DNA from: JBBROS01 sp965199595
GTDB lineage: Bacteria; Pseudomonadota; Alphaproteobacteria; Acetobacterales; Acetobacteraceae
DNA length: 64,000 bases
NCBI GenBank assembly: GCA_965199595.1
Contig: OZ241182.1
Coordinates: 496,001-560,000 of the forward strand
Direction of reading: 5' to 3'
Below are positions 18,567 to 27,775 of the stretch, piece after piece. A program made the translations under genes and the position numbers. The notes under the pieces were generated by a model. That model was given only the letters and a program-made list of their open reading frames with translations, had not been told where the DNA came from and did not search any database. The first letter of the stretch is position 1; every line of letters begins with the position of its first letter.

Positions 18567-19925
18567 ATGTCCGCCGCCGTGAACGCGTCCAGCATCGCCG
18601 TCATCGGGGCCGGGTTCTCCGGCACCATGGGCGCCGTGCAACTGCGGCGCGCCCTGCCGGACAGCGAGGTGCACCTGTTCGAGGCCGGGCCACGCTTCGG
18701 CGAGGGCCCGGCCTATGCCGCGACCGACCCCGGCTACCTCCTGAACGTGCGCTCCGGCAACATGAGCGCCTTCCCGGATGACCCCGGGCATTTCGAGCGC
18801 TGGCTGGCTGCCGCCGAGCCCGCGGCCGGCGCGCCCGCTTTCGCCCAGCGGGCGGCGTATGGCCGCTACCTGCACGGCCTGCTGGCCGAGGATATGGCGC
18901 ATGCCCCCGGCCGCCTGCATCTGCACCAGGACCAGGTGCTCCGGCTCACCCGCGGTGCGGCGGGTTGGCAGGTCCGGTGCGCGAGCGGCCTGGCCGTCGA
19001 TGCCGATACCGTGGTGATCGCCACCGGCAACCTGCCCTCCGCCACGCCGGATGATGGCGTGACGTTCCACAACCCCTGGGCACCGCAGACCCTGGCCGGG
19101 CTGCGGCCCGATGAGCCGGTGCTGATCATCGGCACCGGGCTGACGATGGTTGATCTGGCCCAGGGCCTCCGCGGCGCGGGCTTCGCCGGGCCGGTGCTCG
19201 CCCTCTCCCGCCGCGGCCTGGTGCCGCACGCCCATGCCGCCCCGATGCCGCCCTGGCCCTGCCCGGAGGCGCTGCTGCAGCCCGGCCTGCCGCTCTCGGC
19301 GCTGCTCCGCACCCTGCGGCGCACGGTGGCGGCGGCAGCGGCGCAGGGCGTGGACTGGCGCGCCGTGATCGATGGCCTGCGCCCCATCACCACGCGGCTC
19401 TGGACCAGCTGGCCCCCGGCGCAGCGCGCCCGCTTCCTGCGCCATCTGCGGCCGTACTGGGATACCCACCGCCACCGCACCGCCCCCGCCGTTGCCGCCC
19501 GCTTCGAGGCCCTGCGCGCCGAGGGCCAGCTGCGGCTGCGCGCCGGCCGCCTGCTCGGCATCGAACGGCATGAAGGCCAGTGGGGGCCGGTCGCCGAGGT
19601 TTCGATCCAGTGGCGCGGCACCACGGCGGCGGACCAGGTGACGGTGCAGCGCGTCATCCTGGCCACCGGAGCCGGCACCGCGCTGGCCGATGACCCGCTG
19701 CTCGCCGACCTTATCGCGACCGGGACCGCGCGCACCGACCCGAACGGGCTGGGACTCGCGGTCAACGACGCACTTCAGATCCTGGATGGCGAGGACCGTC
19801 CGGTTCCCGGCCTATGGGCCCTGGGCCCGGCGGTGCGCGGCATGTTCTGGGAGTGCACCGCAGTGCCGGACATCCGTCAGCAGGCGCAACGCCTGTCCGT
19901 CGCGATCGCACAAGCCGGGGCCTAG
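18567..19925 (+). CDS. FAD/NAD(P)-binding protein (NAD_binding_9 type)
   Basis: A 452-residue flavoprotein with an N-terminal dinucleotide fold (IAVIGAGFSGTMGAVQL, residues 10-26), the LNVRSGNMSAFPDDPGHFERW block typical of the HcmA/NAD_binding_9 group, and a second GTGLTMVDLAQGL motif. Such proteins are poorly characterised oxidoreductases. Its ATG directly abuts the monooxygenase stop, so it may work with it, though it does not resemble a standard FMN reductase. Confidence 0.82.
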   Translation: MSAAVNASSIAVIGAGFSGTMGAVQLRRALPDSEVHLFEAGPRFGEGPAYAATDPGYLLNVRSGNMSAFPDDPGHFERWLAAAEPAAGAPAFAQRAAYGRYLHGLLAEDMAHAPGRLHLHQDQVLRLTRGAAGWQVRCASGLAVDADTVVIATGNLPSATPDDGVTFHNPWAPQTLAGLRPDEPVLIIGTGLTMVDLAQGLRGAGFAGPVLALSRRGLVPHAHAAPMPPWPCPEALLQPGLPLSALLRTLRRTVAAAAAQGVDWRAVIDGLRPITTRLWTSWPPAQRARFLRHLRPYWDTHRHRTAPAVAARFEALRAEGQLRLRAGRLLGIERHEGQWGPVAEVSIQWRGTTAADQVTVQRVILATGAGTALADDPLLADLIATGTARTDPNGLGLAVNDALQILDGEDRPVPGLWALGPAVRGMFWECTAVPDIRQQAQRLSVAIAQAGA

Positions 19926-19928
19926 CGC

Positions 19929-22241
19929 TCAGGACCGGGAGCGGCCTCGGCCCCCCGGTCCCCCAGGCTTGCCGCCCCCAGGCTTGCCGCCCCCAGGCTT
20001 GCCGCCACCAGGCTTTCCACCCGGCTTGCCGCCCTCCGCCCGGTCCGGCCGCTTCTGCGGCCGCTTGCCGTTCTGGTTGCTGCGGCCGATCGCCTGCTGC
20101 TGCAGCACCGCCTCGATGAACCCGTCCAGCCGCTTCCGCTCCTGCGTGGCGAAGGCGATGTCCGCGTAGCTGTCCGGGAAGTGCTGCGACAGCCAGCGCC
20201 AGGCGACCAGGCGCTTCGACACCTTCTCCGCCCGCTCCAGCGCCGCCTGGTCCGCCCGCTGCGGTGCCGGCAGATGCCCGGCGGTGGGCACCCGCACCCG
20301 GTCGCCCGCCGCATGGTCCAGCCCCCAGCGCAGCAGCCGGTCGATGCCGGCGTCGCGCGTGTCCACCGGGCACAGCGCGTAGGTCCAGCGGTCCAGCAGC
20401 GACAGTTCGGTGCCATCCATCACCGCCGCGATCTCCATCTGGGTCTCGAGGTCGGCCAGGCGGTAATTCGGGTCCCCGGGCCGCAGCACCGCGCCCCGGA
20501 TGCGGCGCAGCGTCTCCAGCAGGCTGCTGGTGCCCAGCTCGTCGGCGATGGCGGCGACGATCTGCCGGTCGGGCGAGACCTGGGGCCGGAGATCGGTGGG
20601 CGGCACCGGGTCGGTGTCCATCAGGGTGCGCAGCAGCGCCGGGTCGCCGCCGCCGGCCAGCACGGCGACGACGCCCTCCTCGTGCTGCCCATACCGCCCG
20701 GCGCGGCCGCCGATCTGCCGCACCTCGGCGGGCGTCAACGACCGCTCCTGCCGCCCGTCCCACTTCACCAGCGCCGAGAACACCACCCGGCGGATCGGCA
20801 GGTTCAACCCCATCCCGATCGCGTCCGTCGCCACCAGCGTCGGCGCGCCGCCCTCGCGGAACCGCCGGCTCTCGGCCCGCCGCACCTCGGGGCCCAGCGC
20901 GCCATAGATCACCGCGACGGTGCGCCCGCGCGCCACCAGCTGTTCGCGCAAGGTGAAGATCTCGCGGCGGGAGAAGGCCACCACGGCGTCCGCATCGGTG
21001 ATCGAGGCGAGGCCCACCGCCTCGCTCGCCACCCGCAACGGGCTCTTGCGCTCCAGCCGCACCACCTCCATCGGCTCGTCGCACAGCTCGGCGATGCGGC
21101 GCACCAGCGGCAGGCAGTCGGGTGCCCCCAGCACGATCACCTCGCGGGCCGGGATGCCCATGATCGCGGCGGTCCAGGCGGCGCCGCGGTCGGGGTCCGC
21201 CAGCATCTGCGCCTCGTCGATCACCGCCACGTCCACGATGCGGCTGGTATGCGCCATCTCCACCGTGGCAGCGACGTGCCGGGCCCCCGGGAACACCTGG
21301 CGCTCCTCCCCGGTCATCAGGCTCGCCAGCACGCCCCGGGCGGCCAGCGCGTCCTGGAACTCCAGCGCCAGCAGCCGCAGCGGGGCCAGGGCGGCGCCGC
21401 TCTCCGCCGTGGCCAGCCGGTCCAGCGCGTAGTGCGACTTGCCGGAGTTGGTGGGCCCGATCACCACGGTGATGCGCCGGTTGAGCGCCCGCGCCTCCGC
21501 GAAATGCGCGGCATACCGGTCCAGCCCGGCCCGGCGCGCGATCACCCCGTTCGAGATGCGGGCGCGTTCCGGGCTGGCAGGCGCCTCCCGCGCCGTCCAG
21601 CCCGCCACCTGCGGCAGCAGCGCGCTCACCTGGTCCGGGTGGAACTCCAGGTCCTCCGACACCTTGCCGCCGCGCCGCACCCGCGTGCTGCGCGCCACCG
21701 GGACCAGCCCCTCCGCCACCCAGCGCTCCGCCAGCTTGCGCGGCACGCCGAGCAGGCCGGGCAGCGCCTCGGGGCCGACCAGCTCGCCCTCCCATTCGCT
21801 CAGCCGCCGCTCCTCGGCCTGCTGGATGTCGCGGGCGCGCTCCTTAGCCTGCCGGGTCGCGGCCCGGCGGCTGCGCTCGGTGGCGACCAGTCGCTGCCGC
21901 AGCGCCTTGGCCGCCCCGGGGTCCAGCCCGGCCGCGGTGGCGACCAGCGTCGCGATCTCCTGGATGGCCGGGATGCCGGGCGGGCGGCCGGTCAGCACCT
22001 CGATGGCGTCGGCGGCCCCGGCGAAGGCCGCATCCACGTCGCCCCCATTCTCCGCCGCCATGCGCGCGCCGATGGTGCCGCGCAACGCCGCCAGCGCCGC
22101 CGCGTCGCTGGCCGGCCCGGCGGCGAACAGCGGGCCAGCCGCCGCCTCGGCATCTGCGGGCGTGGCAGGCACGTCCCCGCTGGCCCGGGCGAGGGCGAGC
22201 AGGCGCTGGCGAAGTTGCTGCAAGGCGATGGCATCACTCAT
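19929..22241 (-). CDS. Suv3-like DExH-box RNA helicase
   Basis: A 770-residue protein. The Suv3-type Walker A IGPTNSGKSHYALDRL starts at residue 261. DEAQM (motif II) lies near 354, and a C-terminal helicase half carries QIGGRAGRYG. The N-terminal 220 residues are helical and charged (QAKERARDIQQAEERRLSEW). The tail after about residue 730 is a glycine/lysine repeat (GGGKPGGGKPGG), plausibly RNA binding. Suv3 homologues unwind RNA with exonucleases; the bacterial role is not well defined. The start at 22241 is the only good upstream ATG. Confidence 0.82.
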   Translation of the reverse strand: MSDAIALQQLRQRLLALARASGDVPATPADAEAAAGPLFAAGPASDAAALAALRGTIGARMAAENGGDVDAAFAGAADAIEVLTGRPPGIPAIQEIATLVATAAGLDPGAAKALRQRLVATERSRRAATRQAKERARDIQQAEERRLSEWEGELVGPEALPGLLGVPRKLAERWVAEGLVPVARSTRVRRGGKVSEDLEFHPDQVSALLPQVAGWTAREAPASPERARISNGVIARRAGLDRYAAHFAEARALNRRITVVIGPTNSGKSHYALDRLATAESGAALAPLRLLALEFQDALAARGVLASLMTGEERQVFPGARHVAATVEMAHTSRIVDVAVIDEAQMLADPDRGAAWTAAIMGIPAREVIVLGAPDCLPLVRRIAELCDEPMEVVRLERKSPLRVASEAVGLASITDADAVVAFSRREIFTLREQLVARGRTVAVIYGALGPEVRRAESRRFREGGAPTLVATDAIGMGLNLPIRRVVFSALVKWDGRQERSLTPAEVRQIGGRAGRYGQHEEGVVAVLAGGGDPALLRTLMDTDPVPPTDLRPQVSPDRQIVAAIADELGTSSLLETLRRIRGAVLRPGDPNYRLADLETQMEIAAVMDGTELSLLDRWTYALCPVDTRDAGIDRLLRWGLDHAAGDRVRVPTAGHLPAPQRADQAALERAEKVSKRLVAWRWLSQHFPDSYADIAFATQERKRLDGFIEAVLQQQAIGRSNQNGKRPQKRPDRAEGGKPGGKPGGGKPGGGKPGGGKPGGPGGRGRSRS
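19965..20021 (-). repeat. 15-bp tandem repeat in the helicase tail
   Basis: The plus-strand unit AGGCTTGCCGCCCCC starts at 19965, 19980, 19995 (one change) and 20010 (partial). It encodes GGKPG units. It is in frame, so copy number can vary without breaking the gene. Confidence 0.85.
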
Positions 22242-22296
22242 GCCGCACCATATGCGCGCGGCCCGGCGTGCCGCACAGGGGGCATGGTCGGGCTGA

Positions 22297-22680
22297 TCAG
22301 GGCACCGGCGAGGCGTGGTGCAGCGAGATCCGCCATGCCCCGTCCTGCCGCGTGAACACCTGCGTCATGCGATACGGCAGCCCGGTCTCCCCCGCGGCCT
22401 CCGCGCGCACGAAGGTCACGCGGCCGAAGGCGCTGACGGTATCCGGCCCCAGCGCCAGCACGTCCGGCACGTCATACACGGCGCGCCTGAAGCCGGGCGG
22501 CAGGGTGGTGAAATACTCAGCCACGCCCGCCCGGCTGCGATAGAGGCGCGCCGTGGAGCCCCAGAACTGCACCTCCGCCGCATAGAGCCGCGACAGCGCG
22601 GCGGCGTCGCGGGCCGCGAAGGCCGCGGTCCAGGCGGCCTGGATGGCGCTCACGATCGCGAGCAGTTCGGCGTTGTCCAT
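22297..22680 (-). CDS. NTF2-like (SnoaL/SgcJ) small protein
   Basis: A 127-residue single-domain protein. The pattern SAIQAAWTAAFAARDAAALSR, LYAAEVQFWGS and YRMTQVFTRQDGAWRISLHH is that of the NTF2-like fold, which may act as a small enzyme or ligand-binding domain. The specific function is unknown. GGAAGGA lies 8 bases before the ATG at 22680. The open frame continues upstream but carries no family pattern there. It is divergent from the dehydrogenase gene. Confidence 0.78.
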   Translation of the reverse strand: MDNAELLAIVSAIQAAWTAAFAARDAAALSRLYAAEVQFWGSTARLYRSRAGVAEYFTTLPPGFRRAVYDVPDVLALGPDTVSAFGRVTFVRAEAAGETGLPYRMTQVFTRQDGAWRISLHHASPVP

Positions 22681-22776
22681 GGCGGGTCCTTCCGGTTCGG
22701 GCGATCGGCGCACATCAGGCGCGGTGCAGACCCGGCTTGCTGGCATACCCGCCGCATGGTCAAGTCCGGTGAAGCA

Positions 22777-23847
22777 ATGAAGCCGAGATGCATGAGCCGC
22801 TACCCCGCCGAGGCCCTGATCGCCACCACCGCCACGCTGTTCCGCCAGGGCGGCATGGACGCCGGCAAGGCGCAGGTATTCGCGGAAACCCTGGTCGAGG
22901 GCGACCTGCTCGGCCATGACACGCACGGGCTGAACCTGCTGCCGCAATACCTCGATGCGCTGGCCAGCGGCGACATGCTGGGCACCGGGGCGCCGGACGT
23001 GGTGGCGGACGTGTCGGCCGGGCAGACCTGGGACGGCCACAAGCTGCCCGGCCCCTGGCTGGTGCGCCAGGCCGCCGACCTCGCCAGCGAGCGCGCGCGG
23101 GAGACCGGCCTCTATGCGGTCTCGATCCGCCGCGCCCACCACATCGCCTGCCTGGCCGCCTATCCCGAGCGCATCATCGGCCGCGGGCAGATGATGATCG
23201 TCACCTGCGCCGACCCGGCCGCCGCCTCCGTCGCACCCTTCGGCGGCACCCGCCGCCTGTACACGCCCGATCCGCTGGCCGCGGGCTGGCCGACCGATGC
23301 CGGGCCGGTCATCATCGACGTCTCGATGTCCTACACCACCAACGGCATGACCGGCCGGCTGCGCAGCGAGGGCGGCAGCTTCCCGCATCACTGGCTGCTG
23401 GACCGCGACGGCACGCCGACCACGGACCCCAACGCCTTCGCCGACGAGGGCACCTTGCAGCCGCTGGGCGGTACCGCCGGCGCCGGGCACAAGGGCTTCG
23501 CGCTGGGCCTGCTGATCGAGGCGCTGACCTGCGCCCTGTCCGGCTATGCCCGCGCCGACGAGCCAAAGGGCTGGGGTGCCGCCGTGCTGGTGCTGGTGAT
23601 CGACCCCGGCCGCTTCGGCTCCACCGAGGCCTTCACGCGGGAGACCGGGTGGATGGTCGCGCAGTCCCGCGCCAACCCGCCCGTCGCCGGCGGACCGCCC
23701 GTCCGCACCCCCGGGGAGCGCGGGCTGCAGCGCAAGGCGGACCAGCTGGCGCATGGCGTGCTGCTGCATCCCGCCATCCCGCCGATGCTGGCCGACCGTT
23801 GCGCCCGCGCCGGGCTGGCAATGCCGGCAGAACGGCCCGCCGGCTGA
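22777..23847 (+). CDS. malate/L-lactate dehydrogenase-family (Ldh) oxidoreductase
   Basis: About 356 residues of the type-2 malate/lactate dehydrogenase fold, distinct from Rossmann LDH. Family marks are DLLGHDTHGLNLLPQYLDAL near the N-terminus, RRAHHIACLAAY, VIIDVSMSYTTNGM and GTAGAGHKGFALGLLIEAL. Substrates in this family include malate, sulfolactate, ureidoglycolate and delta1-piperideine-2-carboxylate, so specificity is open. ATGs at 22756, 22777 and 22792 are possible; 22777 follows GGTGA. Confidence 0.85.
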   Translation: MKPRCMSRYPAEALIATTATLFRQGGMDAGKAQVFAETLVEGDLLGHDTHGLNLLPQYLDALASGDMLGTGAPDVVADVSAGQTWDGHKLPGPWLVRQAADLASERARETGLYAVSIRRAHHIACLAAYPERIIGRGQMMIVTCADPAAASVAPFGGTRRLYTPDPLAAGWPTDAGPVIIDVSMSYTTNGMTGRLRSEGGSFPHHWLLDRDGTPTTDPNAFADEGTLQPLGGTAGAGHKGFALGLLIEALTCALSGYARADEPKGWGAAVLVLVIDPGRFGSTEAFTRETGWMVAQSRANPPVAGGPPVRTPGERGLQRKADQLAHGVLLHPAIPPMLADRCARAGLAMPAERPAG

Positions 23848-23929
23848 GCCAAGGCCCACGCCGGATGCAAAGGACCCGGTTCGCCGGATGCCACTTGCGG
23901 CCACGCCGGAAGCCGACTAAGCCAGCCGG

Positions 23930-24367
23930 ATGCGCTCACCGTTGCCCACGCGACGACTGCTGTCCGGCGTGCCCTGCGCGTTCCTGGCGATGGTGCTGGT
24001 GCTCGCCCGCCTGCTGGCCCCGGCGATCGCCATGCCGCAGACCGCCGTGCCGCAGACCGTCATGCTACAGACGGGCGCCGCCCTGGCCGTGTTCGACAGG
24101 CTGGCGCGTGAGGCGATCTGTCATGCCGCGCCCGAAGGCAGCGGTGGCCCGGCCCGGGAGGCACCTGCCGGGCATGGCGACTGCCTGCTCTGCCCCGCCT
24201 GCCACCTGGTCGCGGCCACGGCACTGCCGACATCGGCCGGACCCGGCCTGCCGTTGCCCCGCCTGGCCCCGATCGGCCTTGTGGCACCGCCGCCATCTGC
24301 CACCGGCCCGCCGCCCGCCCGGCGCTTCGCCACCCCGCCCACCGGACCGCCCGCCCGCTCCGCCTGA
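23930..24367 (+). CDS. DUF2946-like small exported protein
   Basis: A 145-residue protein with an N-terminal signal or anchor (CAFLAMVLVLARLLAPAIA) and a cysteine/histidine cluster AICH...HGDCLLCPACHL near residues 63-95, followed by a proline-rich tail. The spacing resembles DUF2946 proteins, which often sit next to metal uptake genes. The cluster could bind copper or another soft metal; that is inference. It is the first gene of the metal-uptake/copper block and lies 78 bases before the first binding protein. Confidence 0.65.
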   Translation: MRSPLPTRRLLSGVPCAFLAMVLVLARLLAPAIAMPQTAVPQTVMLQTGAALAVFDRLAREAICHAAPEGSGGPAREAPAGHGDCLLCPACHLVAATALPTSAGPGLPLPRLAPIGLVAPPPSATGPPPARRFATPPTGPPARSA

Positions 24368-24445
24368 ACGCCCGTCCGCGCCCGTGCCCCTGTGCCTTGT
24401 GCCAGGGCCCGGCAGCGCCTGCCGCTTCATGTCCGGAGACCCCTC

Positions 24446-25582
24446 ATGCCGTTCCTCCCCCATGGCCTGAGCCGCCGCGCGGCGCTCGCCCTCGGCCTCG
24501 CCGTCCCGCTTGCCCGCCCCACCGTCGCCCGCGCCGCGCCGCTGACCGTCATTGATGCACGGGGCCGCAGCGTGTCGCTGAAAGGCCCCGCCGAACGCAT
24601 CGTGCTCGGCTTCAACTACGAGGAGTTCACCGCCATCGCCGGCCCCGCCGGCTGGGACCGCGTCGTCGGCTTCGGCCGCACGCTCTGGACCGAGTGGCGC
24701 CCCTCCACCTTCAAGCGCTATCTGGTGCCGATCCCGCGCCTGGCGAACCTGCCCGACGTCGGCAACACCGAGGACAACACCTTCAGCCTGGAGAAGGTGC
24801 TGTCCTTGCGCCCGGACCTGGTGGTGCTGGCGGAATGGTCGTTCGCCCAGCTCGCGGACCAGGTGCGCCAGCTGGAGGCGCTCGGAATCCCCGTGCTGGT
24901 GATCGACTACAATGCCGAGATCCTCGAACGCACCGTGGCCAGCACGCTCGCCCTGGGCCAGGTCACCGGCAACGAGGAGCGGGCGCGCACCCTGGCGAGC
25001 CTGTACACGGACAAGATGGCGGACGTGAACCGCCGGGCCGCCGCATCCGGCACGCATCCGAAGGCCTATCTGGAGCTGGGCCAGGGCGGCGCGGACGTGG
25101 TGGGCAACACCTACAGCGACACAACCATGTGGGGCCGGCTGCTCGGGCAGATCGGCGCGGACAACATCGCTGCCGGGCACATCGGCAAGGCTCTGGGGCC
25201 GCTCAGCCCGGAGTACGTGCTGGCGGCCGATCCGGCGGTGATCTTCATCGCCGGGTCATCCTGGGTCGGGCGGCCGAATGCGGTCATCACCGGCTATGAC
25301 GCTCCGGTCGAACTCACGCGGGCCCGTCTCGCGCCCTATGCGCGGCGGGACGGCTGGCCCGGCCTCACCGCCATCCGCACCGGGGAGCTGCACGCCATCG
25401 AGCACGGGCTGTGCCGCGCCCTGTTCGACTACACGGCCACGCAATACCTGGCCAAGCAGCTGTTCCCCGCCGCGTTCGAGGATATCGACCCCGTCATGGA
25501 GCTGCGCCGCTACCACGAGCACTTCCTGCCGATCACCTTCGAGGGCACCTGGATGACGCGGCTGAACCCGCGCACTGCCTGA
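24446..25582 (+). CDS. Tat-type periplasmic metal/siderophore-binding protein (TroA/FecB fold), copy 1
   Basis: A 378-residue binding protein of an ABC importer. The signal peptide carries twin arginines (LSRRAALALGLAV), so export in folded form is likely. Family pattern: AERIVLGFNYEEFTAIAG, then LEKVLSLRPDLVVLAEW, IPVLVIDYNAE and a C-terminal DPVMELRRYHEHFLP. GGAG lies before the ATG at 24446. It is a paralogue of the next gene (shared RIV.FN.EEFTA, WDRVVGF and EGTWM.RL). The ligand is unknown; the neighbours suggest chelated copper or another metal. Confidence 0.83.
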   Translation: MPFLPHGLSRRAALALGLAVPLARPTVARAAPLTVIDARGRSVSLKGPAERIVLGFNYEEFTAIAGPAGWDRVVGFGRTLWTEWRPSTFKRYLVPIPRLANLPDVGNTEDNTFSLEKVLSLRPDLVVLAEWSFAQLADQVRQLEALGIPVLVIDYNAEILERTVASTLALGQVTGNEERARTLASLYTDKMADVNRRAAASGTHPKAYLELGQGGADVVGNTYSDTTMWGRLLGQIGADNIAAGHIGKALGPLSPEYVLAADPAVIFIAGSSWVGRPNAVITGYDAPVELTRARLAPYARRDGWPGLTAIRTGELHAIEHGLCRALFDYTATQYLAKQLFPAAFEDIDPVMELRRYHEHFLPITFEGTWMTRLNPRTA

Positions 25583-25616
25583 CTCCCCGGGCAGACCACA
25601 CATCCAGGACACACCC

Positions 25617-26732
25617 ATGACCCATTGCGTTTCACGCCGGGCCGCACTGGCGCTTCCGCTCGCCCTGGCGCTGCCCGGCCGCGCCAGGGCGGCGGCGCTG
25701 TCATTCCCCGATGCACTCGGCCGCACCATCTCGCTGCCCGGTCCGGCACAGCGCATCGTCATCAGCTTCAACTTCGAGGAGTTCACCGCCGTGGCCGGGG
25801 CCGCGGGCTGGGACCGCGTGGTCGGGTTCAACCGCCGGCAATGGGAGGTGAACCGCAACAGCAACTGGGTCCGCTACCAGGCCGCCATCCCCCGCCTGAA
25901 GGACCTGGTGGACGTGGGCGCCGGCGAGAACAACAGCTTCAGCGTGGAGCGCGTGCTCAGCCTGCGGCCCGACCTGGTGATCGTGCTGGCGCTGGAATAC
26001 AGCGGCCTCGCCGGCGCCATGCGGCAGATCGAGGCGGCGGGCATCCCGGTAATGGCCCTCGACTACAACGCGCAACGGCTGGACAAGCATGTCGCCAGCA
26101 CCCTGGCGCTGGGCCATGCCACCGGCAGCACGGACCGCGCGCAGGCGCTGGCGGACCTTTACAAGGGCAAGGTGGCGGAGATCGCGCGGCGGGTGGAGGG
26201 CCTGGCGAGGCCACGTGTGTACGTGGAGCTGGGCCAGTCCGGGCCCGGCACCTTCGGCAACTCCTACAACGACGTGATGTGGGGCCGGATGCTGGAGCTG
26301 GCGGGCGGCGCCAACGTGGCATCCGGCCGTATCCCGGTGGGTTTCCATCCCATGGCCGCGGAAAGCGTGCTGGCGTCGGCACCGGAGTTCGTGTTCATCA
26401 CGGCCTCGTCCTGGACCGGGTCGCCCAACGCGGTGCGCGCCGGCTACGGCGTGGACCTCGAGACCACGCGCCGCACCCTGGCCCCCTATGCCGAGCGGCC
26501 GGGCTGGGCGCAGCTCCCGGCGATCCGGGCAGGGAACCTGTATGCGATCGAGACCGGGCTGGCCCGCAGCCTGTGGGACTGGACCGCCAGCGAGTACATC
26601 GGCAGCCAGCTTCACCCGGCCGCCTTCACGGATATCGACCCGGTGGCCGATCTGCGCCGCTATCACGAACAGTTCCTTCCCGTGGTGTTCGAGGGCACCT
26701 GGATGGCGCGCCTCACCCCGAACCCGGCATGA
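25617..26732 (+). CDS. Tat-type periplasmic metal/siderophore-binding protein, copy 2
   Basis: A 371-residue paralogue of the preceding protein, also with a twin-arginine signal (VSRRAALALPLALALPG). Core pattern: ISFNFEEFTAVAGAAGWDR, VERVLSLRPDLVIVLAL and FTDIDPVADLRRYHEQFLP. Loop residues differ from copy 1 (NRNSNW against EWRPSTF), so the two may take related but different ligands. Its TGA overlaps the permease ATG (ATGA), which ties this copy most closely to the transporter. Confidence 0.83.
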   Translation: MTHCVSRRAALALPLALALPGRARAAALSFPDALGRTISLPGPAQRIVISFNFEEFTAVAGAAGWDRVVGFNRRQWEVNRNSNWVRYQAAIPRLKDLVDVGAGENNSFSVERVLSLRPDLVIVLALEYSGLAGAMRQIEAAGIPVMALDYNAQRLDKHVASTLALGHATGSTDRAQALADLYKGKVAEIARRVEGLARPRVYVELGQSGPGTFGNSYNDVMWGRMLELAGGANVASGRIPVGFHPMAAESVLASAPEFVFITASSWTGSPNAVRAGYGVDLETTRRTLAPYAERPGWAQLPAIRAGNLYAIETGLARSLWDWTASEYIGSQLHPAAFTDIDPVADLRRYHEQFLPVVFEGTWMARLTPNPA

Positions 26733-27775
26733 CGGCAACCCTGCCGGACAGCGCGGCCCACGCCTGGCGCCGCCGCAACGCCCGGCGCACCGCCGTGACC
26801 TGCGGCGGGGCCGTGCTGCTGGCCTGCTCCTTCGCGCTGGATCTGGCCACCGGCCCGGCGCTGCTGCCGGTCTCGGCCGTGCTGCGCTCCCTGCTGCGGG
26901 CCGGCAGCGACCCGATGCTGGATGCGATCGTCCGCACCCTGCGCCTGCCCATCGCGCTGATGGCCGCCGTGGTGGGGGCGGCGCTGGGCGTTTCGGGCGC
27001 CGTCATGCAGACGATCCTGAACAACCCGCTGGCCTCGTCCTACACGCTGGGCATCTCGGCGGGCGCCGGGTTCGGGGCGGCGCTGGCCATCCTGGTGGGC
27101 GCGCAGCTGCCCCTGCCGGAGGCCTGGGCGGTGCCGCTCGCCGCCTTCCTGTTCGCCGGCCTTGCCTGCGCCGTGGTGGCCGGGGTGGGGCGCCTGCGGG
27201 GTGCCACGCCCGAGCTGCTGGTGCTGGCCGGCATCGCCTGCCTGTTCCTGTTCCAGGCGCTGCTCTCCCTGCTGCAGTTCCTGGCCTCGCCGGAGGCGCT
27301 GCAGCAGATCGTGTTCTGGCTGTTCGGCTCCCTGCTGCGCGCCACCATGACCAAGGTCGGGATCGTGGCCCTGGGGCTCGCCGTCACCATCCCCGTGCTG
27401 CTGGCCGATGCCTGGCGGCTGACGGCGCTGAAGCTGGGTGACGACCGGGCCCGGGCGCTGGGCGTGCGGGTGGATGCGCTGCGGCTGCGGGCCTTCGTCA
27501 TCGTCTCCGTGCTCACCGGGGCGGCCGTGGCCTTCGTCGGCACCATCGGCTTCGTCGGCCTGGTGGCGCCGCACATCGCCCGCATGCTGGTGGGCGAGGA
27601 CCAGCGGCACCTGCTGCCCGCCGCCGCCGTGTCCGGCGCGCTGCTGCTGTCCGCGGCCTCGGTGGTCAGCAAGCTCATCCTGCCGGGCACCGTGTTCCCC
27701 ATCGGCATCGTCACCGCGCTGATCGGCGTGCCGTTCTTCGCCTGGCTCGTGCTCGCGGCGCGGAGGGGGTTGTGA
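26729..27775 (+). CDS. FecCD-family ABC transporter permease
   Basis: A 348-residue permease with about nine or ten membrane helices. The family block RLPIALMAAVVGAALGVSG, then QTILNNPLASSYTLGISAGA and IGFVGLVAPHIARMLVG identifies the FecCD/BtuC class used for siderophores, heme and cobalamin. A single permease gene implies a homodimer. The ATG at 26729 overlaps the previous stop; the frame is open much further upstream but that part is out-of-frame binding-protein sequence. Confidence 0.92.
   Translation: MTATLPDSAAHAWRRRNARRTAVTCGGAVLLACSFALDLATGPALLPVSAVLRSLLRAGSDPMLDAIVRTLRLPIALMAAVVGAALGVSGAVMQTILNNPLASSYTLGISAGAGFGAALAILVGAQLPLPEAWAVPLAAFLFAGLACAVVAGVGRLRGATPELLVLAGIACLFLFQALLSLLQFLASPEALQQIVFWLFGSLLRATMTKVGIVALGLAVTIPVLLADAWRLTALKLGDDRARALGVRVDALRLRAFVIVSVLTGAAVAFVGTIGFVGLVAPHIARMLVGEDQRHLLPAAAVSGALLLSAASVVSKLILPGTVFPIGIVTALIGVPFFAWLVLAARRGL

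Noticed and set aside
22681..23904. N-terminal extension of the NTF2-like protein to over 500 residues
   Set aside because: The extension runs antisense to the dehydrogenase gene and has no family pattern; the ATG at 22680 has a strong ribosome site.
23848..23929. Cobalamin-riboswitch-like pieces (GCCACTT, GGAAGCC, AAGCCAG) before the DUF2946 gene
   Set aside because: Too short and lacking the core GGTG and B12-box spacing; probably chance in GC-rich DNA. A covariance-model scan would settle it.
25625..26728. N-terminal 368-residue extension of the FecCD permease
   Set aside because: It is the binding-protein gene read in another frame; the ATG at 26729 overlaps the preceding stop as expected.
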